From Rhodococcus pseudokoreensis (GTDB taxonomy: Bacteria; Actinomycetota; Actinomycetes; Mycobacteriales; Mycobacteriaceae), in contig NZ_CP070615.1 of NCBI RefSeq assembly GCF_017068395.1, forward strand, positions 248,001 to 312,000: a stretch of 64,000 bases of DNA, read 5' to 3'. How positions within the stretch are numbered: the first letter of the stretch is position 1; each line of letters starts with the position of its first letter. Below the pieces are notes generated by a model, which was given only the letters and a program-made list of their open reading frames with translations, ran no database searches and was not told the DNA's origin. Shown here piece by piece: positions 16,850-25,408 of the stretch. Made by a program: the position numbers and the translations under genes.

Positions 16850-17386
16850 TTATGTCGACGTACTGGCCGCCGCCCGGTTCCGCAGCGCTCTCCGGTGCCC
16901 GTATGCGGTCACCCCGCGCGGCTTGTACACCGCCAGCACCAGCGCGGCGAGCACCACGACCAGGGCGGCGGTGGCATGCACCAGATGGGTCGGGTCCCGC
17001 AGCAGATCCCGGTCGGCCTGCGACCAGCTCGGCTGCGCCGCGACGGTCGCGGCGTACTCGATCGAGCGGGTGTAGAGCACCAGGACCACGGTGGCGGCCA
17101 GGTTCAGCAGCAGCTTGAACAGCACCCAGTAATGGCGCAGCAAGCCCCACGCCGTGCCGAGCGAGCAGATCAACCCGGTGACCAGCGAGGCCAGCGCCAA
17201 CGGCAGCAGCACCGCGTCGGCGAGCATCGCCATCACCTGATAGCCCCCGCGCACCTGGTCCGGATCGGAGCTGATCAGCGTGGCCGCGGCCACCACCAGG
17301 TACGTGACGATGGCACCGAGCCAGCCCGCCGAGGCCCCGATGTGCACGGTCCGCGCGAGCGTGCGCACCGTCGGCGACATCGTCAC
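16850..17386 (-). CDS. Four-helix membrane protein, DUF2269-like
   Basis: A 178-aa integral membrane protein with four hydrophobic segments: HIGASAGWLGAIVTYLVV, VLLPLALASLVTGLICSLGT, VLFKLLLNLAATVVLVLY and ALVVVLAALVLAVY. It is similar in layout to DUF2269 proteins of unknown role. The GTG start overlaps the upstream stop (GTGA). It should form an operon with the 87-aa protein under the divergent TetR regulator. Confidence 0.7.
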   Translation of the reverse strand: MTMSPTVRTLARTVHIGASAGWLGAIVTYLVVAAATLISSDPDQVRGGYQVMAMLADAVLLPLALASLVTGLICSLGTAWGLLRHYWVLFKLLLNLAATVVLVLYTRSIEYAATVAAQPSWSQADRDLLRDPTHLVHATAALVVVLAALVLAVYKPRGVTAYGHRRALRNRAAASTST

Positions 17387-17646
17387 AGTGCGATCGGCCC
17401 GGTCAGCGCCTCCGGCAGGGTGCGGCCGGCGTCGAAGCCGGTCGCCGGGTGCACCACGGTGGCGGGGGCGGACATGTGCCGGCCCGGACCGTGGTTGCCG
17501 CTACCGAACAGCATCACGGCGAGGAGCAGCACGAGCAGGAGGCCGACGACGACGCCGACCACCTTCACCCAGCGCGGCGTCCGGTGCTCAGGGCTGCCGC
17601 CGGCTCCGCGGGGCGGTGGCGGCGGGGTGGGAGTGGGATCGGTCAT
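17383..17646 (-). CDS. Small single-pass membrane protein
   Basis: An 87-aa protein from ATG 17646. It has a Pro-rich cytoplasmic head (TDPTPTPPPPPRG), one TM helix (VVGVVVGLLLVLLLAVMLF) and an extracytoplasmic tail with His (GNHGPGRHMSAP). I do not recognise a family. The frame is open upstream to 17709, but that part would overlap the promoter. It is coupled to the next gene by GTGA overlap and diverges from the TetR gene. Confidence 0.65.
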   Translation of the reverse strand: MTDPTPTPPPPPRGAGGSPEHRTPRWVKVVGVVVGLLLVLLLAVMLFGSGNHGPGRHMSAPATVVHPATGFDAGRTLPEALTGPIAL

Positions 17647-17679
17647 CGGCGGTAGCTCCCTCATACACAAGACAACTTT

Positions 17680-17738
17680 TGTGATACACACTGTCACATA
17701 CCAAGGCATCTTGTCGATAGTGCGGCGTTGCGTATACT
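17680..17738 (+). promoter_or_regulatory. Divergent TetR control region: dyad and leaderless promoter
   Basis: TGTGA (17680-17684) and TCACA (17694-17698) form a short dyad between the divergent genes, a plausible TetR site. For the TetR gene, TTGTCG (17711-17716) and TATACT (17733-17738) are spaced 16 bp. The GTG start codon is seven bases after the -10 box, so the mRNA is probably leaderless. Confidence 0.55.
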
Positions 17739-17744
17739 TCGGGG

Positions 17745-18314
17745 GTGCCGAAGCTGTGGAACGAGACGATCGAATCGCATCGCCGGGCGGTGCGGGAGGC
17801 GACCATGGACGCCGCCGCGGAGGTGGTGGCCGAGTCCGGGCTCGCGGCGGTGACCATGTCGAAGATCGCCGAGCGCACCGGGATCGGGCGGGCCACGCTG
17901 TACAAGTACTTCCCCGACGTCGACGCCATCCTCACCGCCTGGCACGAGCGCCAGATCGCCGGCCACCTGCACCATCTCGCCGAGGTCCGCGACCACACCG
18001 CCGACCCCGGCGCCCGCCTGGCGGCGGTGCTCGAGGCGTATGCGCAGATCCTCGCGCATCATCACACCGGTGCGATCGCGGCCGGGCTGCACCGCGGCGA
18101 CCACGTGGCGCGCGCACAGCAACACCTGCACGAGTTCGTCCGCGACCTGCTCACCGCCGCCGCGGAGACGGGCGAGGTCCGCGACGACGCCAGCGCCGAT
18201 GAGCTGACCCGATACGTGCTGCACGCGGTCTCGGCGGCCGAAGGGCTCGACTCACCCGCCGCCGTGCACCGGCTCGTGGCGATCATCCTCGCCGGACTGC
18301 GGCCCCAGCGCTGA
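17745..18314 (+). CDS. TetR-family transcriptional regulator
   Basis: A 189-aa TetR protein. The HTH is clear (SKIAERTGIGRATLYKYFPD, residues ~44-63) and is followed by a helical ligand/dimer domain with many His residues (WHERQIAGHLHHLAEVRDH; LAHHHTGAIAAGLHRGDHV). The GTG start lacks an SD site, fitting the leaderless promoter just upstream. It probably represses the divergent two-gene membrane operon and itself. The ligand is unknown. Confidence 0.88.
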   Translation: MPKLWNETIESHRRAVREATMDAAAEVVAESGLAAVTMSKIAERTGIGRATLYKYFPDVDAILTAWHERQIAGHLHHLAEVRDHTADPGARLAAVLEAYAQILAHHHTGAIAAGLHRGDHVARAQQHLHEFVRDLLTAAAETGEVRDDASADELTRYVLHAVSAAEGLDSPAAVHRLVAIILAGLRPQR

Positions 18315-18352
18315 CCGCGACCTCCGCACCCACCGCCGGTGGGGCGCGGGTC

Positions 18353-18695
18353 TCACGGCCGCGCGGCGTGCGCGAGAAACAGCGGAATCGCCACGAAACC
18401 CCGGTCCCCCTGCCCGCGGCGCGTCTGGTCACCGATCCACTCCCCGGCTTCCTCGGACGTGATCGCGCCGACGGCAGCTGCGGCGTGGGCGATGCCGGTG
18501 AGCATCGGCAGCAGGGTGCCGTCGGTGAACACCCCGGTGTGGACTTCGATGTGCGGATTCGCGAATCCGGTGTCGAGCAGGAGGTTGCGGTAGCGGCGAG
18601 CCGCCCGCGGCGCGGCGACGGTATCGGCGCGCGCGTGGACGATGGTTCGCGTGAGTTCGGGGTGATCGGAGTCGATGAAGAACCCGTCCCAGTCC
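18353..18695 (-). pseudogene. 3' part of a SAM-dependent methyltransferase split by a mobile element
   Basis: Read from 18694 to the stop at 18353, the minus strand encodes DWDGFFIDSDHPELTRTIVH, then ARRYRNLLLDTGFANPHIEV, then GIAHAAAAVGAITSEEAGEW and a C-terminus RGFVAIPLFLAHAARP. This is the C-terminal half of a small-molecule methyltransferase with no start. The N-terminal half is at 24953-25372. Joining the two at the shared GGACTG gives an unbroken 253-codon frame (..IGQD-WDGFF..). The gene was interrupted by the 18696-24953 element. Confidence 0.88.
18690..18695. repeat. Left attachment core (attL), CAGTCC
   Basis: Direct copy of the six bases also found at 24948-24953. Outside it lies methyltransferase sequence; inside it, element sequence. 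It encodes part of Asp-Trp in the restored gene. Confidence 0.8.
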
Positions 18696-18704
18696 TTCTC
18701 TAGT

Positions 18705-18742
18705 CTCTCCAGAACTGTCGATCAATCTTGAATTCTGGAGAG
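18705..18742. repeat. 10-bp inverted repeat at the element's left end
   Basis: CTCTCCAGAA (18705-18714) and TTCTGGAGAG (18733-18742) are perfect inverted copies 18 nt apart, just inside attL and directly before the first recombinase. It could be recombinase arm sites, an operator, or a structure occluding the GGAGAG ribosome site, which it contains. Confidence 0.55.
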
Positions 18743-18748
18743 TGTGTC

Positions 18749-20350
18749 TTGGATGATGAGCTGGGCTGGACGCTGGACTTCTACGACTTTCATCAGATTC
18801 ACGACGCGGCCGCTGATGACGAACGGCTGCGGGAGTTCGGGGACGTGCTGGCGCGGGCGCAGCGCAACGGTGCCCGGCACGGGACGCCGATCCTGCTGTC
18901 CCCGTCGGGCGGCGCGGACCCGCGGATCAACCTGTTCTTCCGGTTCGGATCGGTCGCGGCCCGGCGTCCGCGGACGTGGCGGCGCTACGCGTTCTCGCTG
19001 GTGGTCTGGTTGGACTTCCTGGAGACCCGCGGCCGGTCGTGGGACGAGGCAACGCCCGCGGACTTCGACAGCTTCAAGCACTGGCGGATAACGGACCACC
19101 GCAACCTCCAACGGGTGCGGCCGACATCGTTCGACACCGATCGCGCCGGACTGAACACCTTCTACGACTGGGCGGAGCAGCGGTACGGGGTCGTCAACCC
19201 AGTGCCGACCCGGAGGGTGGCCGAGAACCACGTCGACGATGCGGTCGCAGCCGGTGGCGGTCGGGATCCGATACGCCCGGCCGGTTCACCTCGCCGGCAG
19301 GTGAAGTGGCTGCTGCGTTCGGCTTTCGAGCAGTGGCGTGACATCGGGTTGCGCGGGTACGGGTTCGATGGGCGCCGCCGGCCGGGCTGGCGAGGGTTCA
19401 ACGAGGACCGGGATGCGGCGTTCGTCGATGGTCTGTACGGCACCGGTCTGCGCCTGACCGAGTGGTCCAGCATCCTGGACGTCGAGTTGCCGACCGAGGA
19501 CGCGGCGGGCCGGTTCCCCAAGGCGTGGCTGGCGGCGGCCTGCATCAAGGGCGGCAGGGCCGGCCGCACTTTCCGCATCCCCCGCAGCGTGGTGAACAGT
19601 GTCGCCGGCTACATGGACCCGCGGGAGGGCTCCCGTGCCGAGGCGATCGAGCGCGCCCGCCGCGCAGGTCGCTACGACCGGATTCCCGGCGTGCGAATCG
19701 TCACTGGATGCAACCGGACCAACCGCACCGTCTACATCCTCACGCCATCGGGGCGCACCCCAATCTCGCTGGACGTGCTCGCCCCGGAGGAACGGCTGCG
19801 GCTGTTCCGCACCACTGACGCGGGCTTGGAGCCGCTGGCCGTGTGGCTGGGCAACGACGGCATGCCCAAGCAGGCGCACAGCTGGGAGAAGACATTCCAG
19901 ACCGCCAACACCCGAATCCGGAGGCAGTGGGCCGCCGCCCACGGCAAGGACGACGACACCATCGAGTGCCCGTTGTGGGCTCGCCCCCACATGGCGCGAC
20001 ATTCCTTCGCGCTGAAGTGGTTCTCGATCCTGTCGGTGGTGTGGAGCAGGCAACTGGAGGGGTTCACCGACCGGGAGAAACGGGATCTGCGCGAACAGTT
20101 CGGCGACGTGTGGTTCCAATTGGCCACGCTGCTGGGGCACAGCAGCCCGGAAGTCACCAAGGACTGGTACCTGGAGCCGTTCACCGGCCTGCAGGTCGAC
20201 TACGTCTTCTCGCTGCTCGATGAGGAGGAACGCGCCACCGTCGACCATCTGATGGGCGGGGTCGTGCAGGACAGCGGCCGAGTGTTGACCGCCGTGCGGC
20301 TGGCCGAGGACTCTGCCGCTGCGGAGCAGAACCGGGACGGGGAACGGTGA
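18749..20350 (+). CDS. Tyrosine recombinase 1 of the element (TnpA-like)
   Basis: A ~533-aa tyrosine recombinase. The N-terminal SAM-like core-binding part (RTWRRYAFSLVVWLDFLETR) is followed by the catalytic domain with GTGLRLTEWSSIL (Arg I), RPHMARHSFALKW (HxxR) and LGHSSPEVTKDWYLEP (His/Tyr nucleophile). All catalytic residues are present, so it should be active. I choose the TTG at 18749, six bases after GGAGAG; a TTG at 18728 is also open. The stop overlaps the next start (GTGA), which suggests a fixed stoichiometry of the recombinase complex. Confidence 0.85.
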   Translation: MDDELGWTLDFYDFHQIHDAAADDERLREFGDVLARAQRNGARHGTPILLSPSGGADPRINLFFRFGSVAARRPRTWRRYAFSLVVWLDFLETRGRSWDEATPADFDSFKHWRITDHRNLQRVRPTSFDTDRAGLNTFYDWAEQRYGVVNPVPTRRVAENHVDDAVAAGGGRDPIRPAGSPRRQVKWLLRSAFEQWRDIGLRGYGFDGRRRPGWRGFNEDRDAAFVDGLYGTGLRLTEWSSILDVELPTEDAAGRFPKAWLAAACIKGGRAGRTFRIPRSVVNSVAGYMDPREGSRAEAIERARRAGRYDRIPGVRIVTGCNRTNRTVYILTPSGRTPISLDVLAPEERLRLFRTTDAGLEPLAVWLGNDGMPKQAHSWEKTFQTANTRIRRQWAAAHGKDDDTIECPLWARPHMARHSFALKWFSILSVVWSRQLEGFTDREKRDLREQFGDVWFQLATLLGHSSPEVTKDWYLEPFTGLQVDYVFSLLDEEERATVDHLMGGVVQDSGRVLTAVRLAEDSAAAEQNRDGER

Positions 20351-22266
20351 GCCGGTCGAGCGCATCAGGTCGCGGTCGGCGGGCCAGCCAGCCGGACCGG
20401 GACTGGACCGCGCCGGAACGCCTGGTCGTCACGACCGACATTTGCACGGTGACCTTCATCGAGGAAAGCGGCCGACGGTCCAAGGTCTATGATTTCACCA
20501 CTCTTCCGGTCGGGCCCGAACTTCAGCGGTGGATGGCCCAGGTGTTCGCTGATACCACCGGGCCACGCGGTCGAGCCAAGCGTGTGAGCACCGCCGAGCA
20601 CTACTACGGGGCCTTGAGGAAGTTCGCCGCGGTCTTGACGTCGGTGGACTCCCCACCGACGGTCCCCGGCGATATCATCCCGGCGCACGTCGCCGCCTTC
20701 CGGCTTGCCCTGGCCCCGGGCTCGTTCAACGCCCAGATCCAGAGGCTGCGAACCCTCGTACGGCACGACACCGAGTTGCATGCACAGACCCGCAGTGCCA
20801 TTGCCGAAGGACGCCTGCCACGACGTCCGCTGCCCACGATCCGCGCTTACACCGACGACGATCGGCAGCAGATCCTCACCGCCGCCCGCGGCGACATCCG
20901 CCGGGCGAGGGAACGCATCCGGGCCGGACAAGAGCTGTTGGCGCGGTATCGACGCGGCGAGCCGGACCGTCGGTCCCAGGAGGAACGGATCGGGCGGGTT
21001 CTCGACGTGCTCGACCTCACCGGTGAGTTACCCCGACTGCCCTGCGGGCAGATCCCGGACTCGGTGCAGGCACTCGGCGGGGTCCGCGTGTTGTTGCCCA
21101 TGCTGTGTCTGACCCGCATGGAGGCCACAGCATTCGCGGTGTTGCTGGTCGACATGACCGGCGAGAACTTCGGCACCGTGATTGACTGGCCCGCAGTCCA
21201 TTTCCGCCCGGACGGGGGGTTCGGCGAGCCTGCGGTCGCACTGGTGGAGGAGACCAAGCCGCGACGCGGGCCCGCGCGCGAGCACATGGTCGTGGCGGTG
21301 GAGGACCTGCCGGCAGGCTTGGCGGGGATCCTCGACGGTGACAGCGAGGAACGGCGCCTGTTCCGTTCCCCGCTGCGGGTCTACCTCCTGCTCCTGGAAC
21401 TCAGTGCCCTCGCTCGGCGCCACGGCGGCCTCACCCGGGCGTTCAGTTATGTCGGGATGAGCGTCGGCAGGAACCACGACAGGTGGCTGTCGAGCATGCG
21501 TTCCTACTACGTCGGCTGCTGGGGCGAGCGCCACGGCTTCCCTCGACCACCCGGCCGCCGTCCCGATCAGTCTTGCAAGGACCGGACGGCACTGAACCCT
21601 CAGCCGACCGCTGGGCAGGTCAAGCCGAACGTGTCGACGCAGCGCCTGCGGCAGACGGCGATCGAGCGACATCGCCGGCCCGTCGCACACTCGCGCGCCA
21701 CCATGAACGACTACTACCTGCGGCGCAGCCCCCAGGTCGCGGCGGAAAGTCGGGACATCGTCCGCGAGGCGTTGAACGACGAGGTGTCCAAGGCGCGAGC
21801 GGTTCAAACCGTGCCGGTATTCACTCCCGGCTTCCTCGACCGGGCGCAATCCGATTCGGCGGGCGCTGCCGCCGAGATGGGCGTCGACATCGACACGCTC
21901 ACACGGATCCTCGCCCGCGAGCAGGACACCGTCGTGGCGTCCTGTGTCGATCACCGCGACAGCCCATACACCGAGCCTGGCACCCCGTGTGACGCCTCGT
22001 TCCTGCAGTGTCTGCTCTGCCCCAACGCGCGAGCTCTGCCGCACCAGCTCCCGATTCAGGTGGCCACCCACGACCGGCTCGCTGCGCTGCGCACCAACCT
22101 CAACCCGCAGACCTGGGACCGCCGCTACGCCGAACCCTTCGCGCGGCTGACCGACTTGCTTGGTCATTACAGCGTCGAGGACCGCGACACCGCCCGCCAC
22201 CGACTCTCACCCGAGGACCGACAACTCCTCGACGACCTCATGAACGGGAGACTCGATCTTCGATGA
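20347..22266 (+). CDS. Tyrosine recombinase 2 of the element (TnpB-like)
   Basis: A 639-aa recombinase, about the size of Tn554 TnpB. Visible catalytic parts are LPMLCLTRMEATAFAVLLVD (Arg I), VSTQRLRQTAIERH and AHSRATMNDYYLR with the Tyr. The HxxR box reads QRLR, so the first His is Gln and catalysis may be weakened or depend on partners. The C-terminus holds a Cys cluster (ASFLQCLLCPNARALPHQL), perhaps zinc binding. GTG start overlaps the previous stop; its own stop overlaps the next ATG (ATGA). Confidence 0.85.
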   Translation: MSRSSASGRGRRASQPDRDWTAPERLVVTTDICTVTFIEESGRRSKVYDFTTLPVGPELQRWMAQVFADTTGPRGRAKRVSTAEHYYGALRKFAAVLTSVDSPPTVPGDIIPAHVAAFRLALAPGSFNAQIQRLRTLVRHDTELHAQTRSAIAEGRLPRRPLPTIRAYTDDDRQQILTAARGDIRRARERIRAGQELLARYRRGEPDRRSQEERIGRVLDVLDLTGELPRLPCGQIPDSVQALGGVRVLLPMLCLTRMEATAFAVLLVDMTGENFGTVIDWPAVHFRPDGGFGEPAVALVEETKPRRGPAREHMVVAVEDLPAGLAGILDGDSEERRLFRSPLRVYLLLLELSALARRHGGLTRAFSYVGMSVGRNHDRWLSSMRSYYVGCWGERHGFPRPPGRRPDQSCKDRTALNPQPTAGQVKPNVSTQRLRQTAIERHRRPVAHSRATMNDYYLRRSPQVAAESRDIVREALNDEVSKARAVQTVPVFTPGFLDRAQSDSAGAAAEMGVDIDTLTRILAREQDTVVASCVDHRDSPYTEPGTPCDASFLQCLLCPNARALPHQLPIQVATHDRLAALRTNLNPQTWDRRYAEPFARLTDLLGHYSVEDRDTARHRLSPEDRQLLDDLMNGRLDLR

Positions 22267-24410
22267 CGACCAGCCTTCTCGACACCACCACTTCGGATGC
22301 AGTGCCGTGGCCGGCCCCCGATGCGATCATCTTGCGCGGCCGGAACCTGCACCCGCTGGCCGACACGACGAACCTGTCACGGTTCCGCGACGACGTGTGG
22401 TTCACCAGCCCCGCGGACATCGACAACGCGAAGGGCACCCCGAGCCTGAATTTCACGAACTATCCGACCGGGCAGCGGACTGCGTTCAAGGCGTTCGGGT
22501 TGGCCGTACTCGATCATGATCGCCCAGCGGTCCTGCAGGCAGGAGCCCCCAGCGATCAGGCGAGCCCGTCGACGTTGCACGGATGGATCATCGAGCTCCG
22601 ACTGTTCGCCGAGTGGCTCGCCGCGCGGCGGATCGGCCGAATCTGCGACGTCACCATATGCGACCTGAACCTTTATCACGTGCACGTGATGGCGCTGTCG
22701 TACGGCGGCGCCCGCAAGGCCGACTACCTACACGCCGTGCGGGTGCTCTGGGCCTACCGGCAACACCTGCCGGCCGAATGCCGACTCCCCGAGGGTCGGC
22801 CATGGGGTGCTGCCACCGCCCGCCAACTGGCCGGCCACACCGAGTGGAACCGCTACAACAAGACGCCCCGAATACAACCAGACACCATGGAAGCGCTGCT
22901 TGCCTGGGCGCTTCGGGTGCTCGAGGACTTCGGTCCAGACATCCGTGAGGCGTTCCTCGAGGATCGACAGCTCATGGACGGCAGCCATCCGACCACACGG
23001 TTCTATCGCGAGTACTACTTCGGGCGTCCGCTGGTCAAACGGCTGCAGCATCTCCTGCCAGAGTTACGCAAGAGTGGCCGTCAATTGCCCGGCCAGCGAC
23101 GCGAAGACGGGACGATCGAGATCGCGTGCGGTCATCTGGCGCGACTCGTTGCTTGCAGTCCCAGGCACGTCTACCGCCGCGCCGCCGCAGTGGCCGCACT
23201 GGCCGACGAGCACGGGGTCACGGTGGCCCCGGACGCGCACCTCGGCAGGATCACCGGATTTCTCCACGGCACGCCGTGGAAGGATCAGCCCATCGGCCTG
23301 AGCGAAATCGGCCACCTGGTCAGGATGCTGCGGACCGCGTGTTTCGTGACGATCTGCTACCTCAGCGGCATGCGTGGTGGCGAGGTGCTCAAACTTCGCC
23401 GCGGCTGCCTGTCTGAGGACGAGGCGGGGCAGTTGACCCTGATCGGCTACGCCAGCAAAGGACCCGACAGCACAGGCACAGGCACAGGCCCTAACGACGG
23501 CGAGCGAGCGTGGGCCGTCGTCTCCGTGGTCGGGACGGCCGTCACCATGCTGGAATCCCTGACCGAGTCGCAGCTGCTGTTCCCGCCGAGCCCGAAACGC
23601 AAGTCGTCCCGCCCGATCATCTCAGGAAGACCGCTGAGAAACGCGGTAGTCAACGCCGACCTCGCCGACTTCATTACCTGGGTCAACAACACCTTCGCCC
23701 GGCCGGACGGCGCCATGCCGATCCCGCCGGACCAGACCAAGCCGGTCCATGCCTCGCGGTTCAGAAGGACCCTTGCCCACTTCGTCGTGCGTCGCCCCGG
23801 CGGGCTCATCGCCGCCGCCCTGCAATATGGGCATATCAGCACAAAAGTTACGCTCGCATATGCCGGGGAAGCGGACACCAACTGGCTGGACGACCTCACG
23901 ATCGAACGCCTGGAAATGGTGATCGACCAGATCGATGACGACCTCATGCATTTGGACGACGGCGAGCACGTCAGCGGCCCGTCAGCCGAGGAGTATCGGC
24001 GGCGACTTCACCAGCTCACACCGTTCGCCGGGCGGGTGGTCGACAAGGTCCGCAACGCCGAACGGTTGCTCACGAGCACGGATCCGAGCATCCACCACGG
24101 GCGAGGAATGACCTGCGTCTACCGAACCGAGACAGCACTGTGTCGCGCCCGACTGGAGCCGGAACGGGCGGCAGACGGCCCGGACGAGTCGGAATGCCGG
24201 TCGGCCTGCACCAACCTGGCCTACACCGATCGCGACGTCGCACTGCTGCGTGAACGTCTGATCGCGCTGGACGCCGGGGCGCGAGATCCATTGACACCGC
24301 GACCTTTACGAGATCGCAGGGCCGCTCAGGCCCTCCAATGCCGAGCCATCGTCGACGGTCACGACCACGCCCATCGCGGCGCTGGGACTGGGACGGAAGG
24401 GGTCGCCTGA
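22263..24410 (+). CDS. Tyrosine recombinase 3 of the element
   Basis: A 715-aa recombinase. The catalytic domain is in the C-terminal half: CYLSGMRGGEVLKLRRGCL (Arg I), HASRFRRTLAHFVVRR (HxxR), and LQYGHISTKVTLAYAGE (His and Tyr). A C-terminal Cys-containing tail (MTCVYRTETALCRARL ... ESECRSACTNLAYTDRD) resembles the extra domain of recombinases in such trios. Coupled on both sides: ATGA with gene 2 and a one-base TGATG overlap with gene 4. Frame upstream of 22263 is gene-2 shadow. Confidence 0.85.
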   Translation: MTTSLLDTTTSDAVPWPAPDAIILRGRNLHPLADTTNLSRFRDDVWFTSPADIDNAKGTPSLNFTNYPTGQRTAFKAFGLAVLDHDRPAVLQAGAPSDQASPSTLHGWIIELRLFAEWLAARRIGRICDVTICDLNLYHVHVMALSYGGARKADYLHAVRVLWAYRQHLPAECRLPEGRPWGAATARQLAGHTEWNRYNKTPRIQPDTMEALLAWALRVLEDFGPDIREAFLEDRQLMDGSHPTTRFYREYYFGRPLVKRLQHLLPELRKSGRQLPGQRREDGTIEIACGHLARLVACSPRHVYRRAAAVAALADEHGVTVAPDAHLGRITGFLHGTPWKDQPIGLSEIGHLVRMLRTACFVTICYLSGMRGGEVLKLRRGCLSEDEAGQLTLIGYASKGPDSTGTGTGPNDGERAWAVVSVVGTAVTMLESLTESQLLFPPSPKRKSSRPIISGRPLRNAVVNADLADFITWVNNTFARPDGAMPIPPDQTKPVHASRFRRTLAHFVVRRPGGLIAAALQYGHISTKVTLAYAGEADTNWLDDLTIERLEMVIDQIDDDLMHLDDGEHVSGPSAEEYRRRLHQLTPFAGRVVDKVRNAERLLTSTDPSIHHGRGMTCVYRTETALCRARLEPERAADGPDESECRSACTNLAYTDRDVALLRERLIALDAGARDPLTPRPLRDRRAAQALQCRAIVDGHDHAHRGAGTGTEGVA

Positions 24411-24850
24411 TGGGCCGACCGCCGCGAGACCATCAAGCCGACCGGCGTGCCATCGAGGCGGCGGCAGATCGGTTGCTCGCCGGCACGCCACTGCGCTCGA
24501 CAACTGGAAAGCTCACCGCAACAGAACTGATCACCGAGTCCGGCCTGCGTCGCGATGTTGTCTACGAGCACGGCGACCTCACCGACACCTTCAAAGCACG
24601 AGTCAAGGCACGAAACGCAGTCCCCGAAGCGATGCGGGAACTCACCGATCGCTGCACTCAGCTCCACGAGCAGCTGCAAAAAACGAAAACGGACCTCGCC
24701 CGCGCGCGAGAGGTCAGTTCCTACCTACGACGCGTCATCGCGGAGCTGTCCATCGAACTCGATCAATCGCGACAGGAAGACCACGCGACGCCAACAGTCC
24801 CGCGGCTACGGTCCCGGTCAGCACGGAAGTTCCACACACCACCATGCTGA
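24410..24850 (+). CDS. Small accessory protein of the element (TnpC/DUF6262-like)
   Basis: A 146-aa, strongly charged protein with an N-terminal basic helix-rich part (DRRAIEAAADRLLAG; TATELITESGLRRDVVYEHG, HTH-like) and a coiled coil at residues ~75-128 (ELTDRCTQLHEQLQKTKTDL...IAELSIELDQS). Tn554 and related elements end with a similar small DNA-binding coiled-coil gene (TnpC) that sets orientation or efficiency. The ATG shares a base with the upstream stop. Only ~100 bp separate it from the right end. Confidence 0.75.
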   Translation: MGRPPRDHQADRRAIEAAADRLLAGTPLRSTTGKLTATELITESGLRRDVVYEHGDLTDTFKARVKARNAVPEAMRELTDRCTQLHEQLQKTKTDLARAREVSSYLRRVIAELSIELDQSRQEDHATPTVPRLRSRSARKFHTPPC

Positions 24851-24947
24851 CTCGACTGATGACGCTCTCGGCACCCCGCCCAGTCCGCTGCCCGCGACCT
24901 GGCCTCTGCCGACAAACCTGATCCCGACACTCGACTTGACTAATGAA

Positions 24948-24953
24948 CAGTCC
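24948..24953. repeat. Right attachment core (attR), CAGTCC
   Basis: Direct copy of the left core. The methyltransferase N-terminal coding sequence begins immediately to its right on the minus strand (GGGCAG|GACTG). Confidence 0.8.
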
Positions 24954-25372
24954 TGCCCGATCAGGACGATCCGCCCGCCCGGGGTCAGCACCCGGTGCGC
25001 CTCGGTGAGCGCCGCAGTGGGATCGGCGATGTCGTGAAAGACCTTCTCCGCCCGGTATCCCTGCACCGAGTGATCGGCCAGCGGAAGCTCGGCTGCATCC
25101 GCTTTCTCGAATCGGCAGTGCGGCCACCGCCTGCGGGCGATGGTCAGCATGTGCTCGTCCAGGTCGATCCCGAGACCATCCCATCCCTGCTCGGCCATCT
25201 CGGCGACGGCGCGGCCGGCGCCGCAGCCCACGTCCACAATCACCGCCCCAGGTGGGGCGGCCAAAAGTTCGATCGATCGTGCCCGCAGCGCCGCGGCACC
25301 GGGGTAGTTGTCGATGACGTCGAGGAGCGCGACGAGGGCCTCGGGGTCGGGGGCGGTGTTGGTGGTTGACAT
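24953..25372 (-). pseudogene. 5' part of the split SAM-dependent methyltransferase
   Basis: From ATG 25372 the minus strand encodes a Rossmann methyltransferase: VIVDVGCGAGRAVAEMAEQG (motif I), GIDLDEHMLTIARRR, FEKADAAELPLAD and GGRIVLIGQD (140 residues). Then the frame enters the mobile element and runs on as unrelated residues to 24818. The missing half is at 18353-18695. The intact protein would be ~253 aa. It diverges from a MerR-type regulator, which probably controlled it. Confidence 0.88.
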
Positions 25373-25386
25373 GACAGCCAGCGTGC

Positions 25387-25408
25387 GACTTCATGTTGAC
25401 ATGAAGTC
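25387..25408. promoter_or_regulatory. Palindromic MerR-type operator
   Basis: GACTTCATG (25387-25395), TTGA, CATGAAGTC (25400-25408) is a perfect dyad between the divergent methyltransferase and MerR genes. It overlaps the proposed MerR start codon at 25401, a position suited to self-repression and control of the methyltransferase. Confidence 0.7.

Larger units (their letters stand above)
18696..24953 (+). mobile_element. 6.26-kb tyrosine-recombinase element (Tn554/recombinase-trio type)
   Basis: The boundaries come from the split methyltransferase: a 6-bp core CAGTCC is present at 18690-18695 and 24948-24953, and deleting one core plus the intervening 6258 bp restores the reading frame. The element carries four overlapping plus-strand genes: three large tyrosine recombinases (533, 639, 715 aa) and a 146-aa coiled-coil protein. 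There is no cargo. Ends show imperfect inverted similarity: inward from the left core TTCTCTAGTC...TGTCGATCA, and from the right core (reverse strand) TTCATTAGTC...TGTCGGGATCA. Tn554-like elements also recombine through a 6-7 bp core. Confidence 0.9.
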
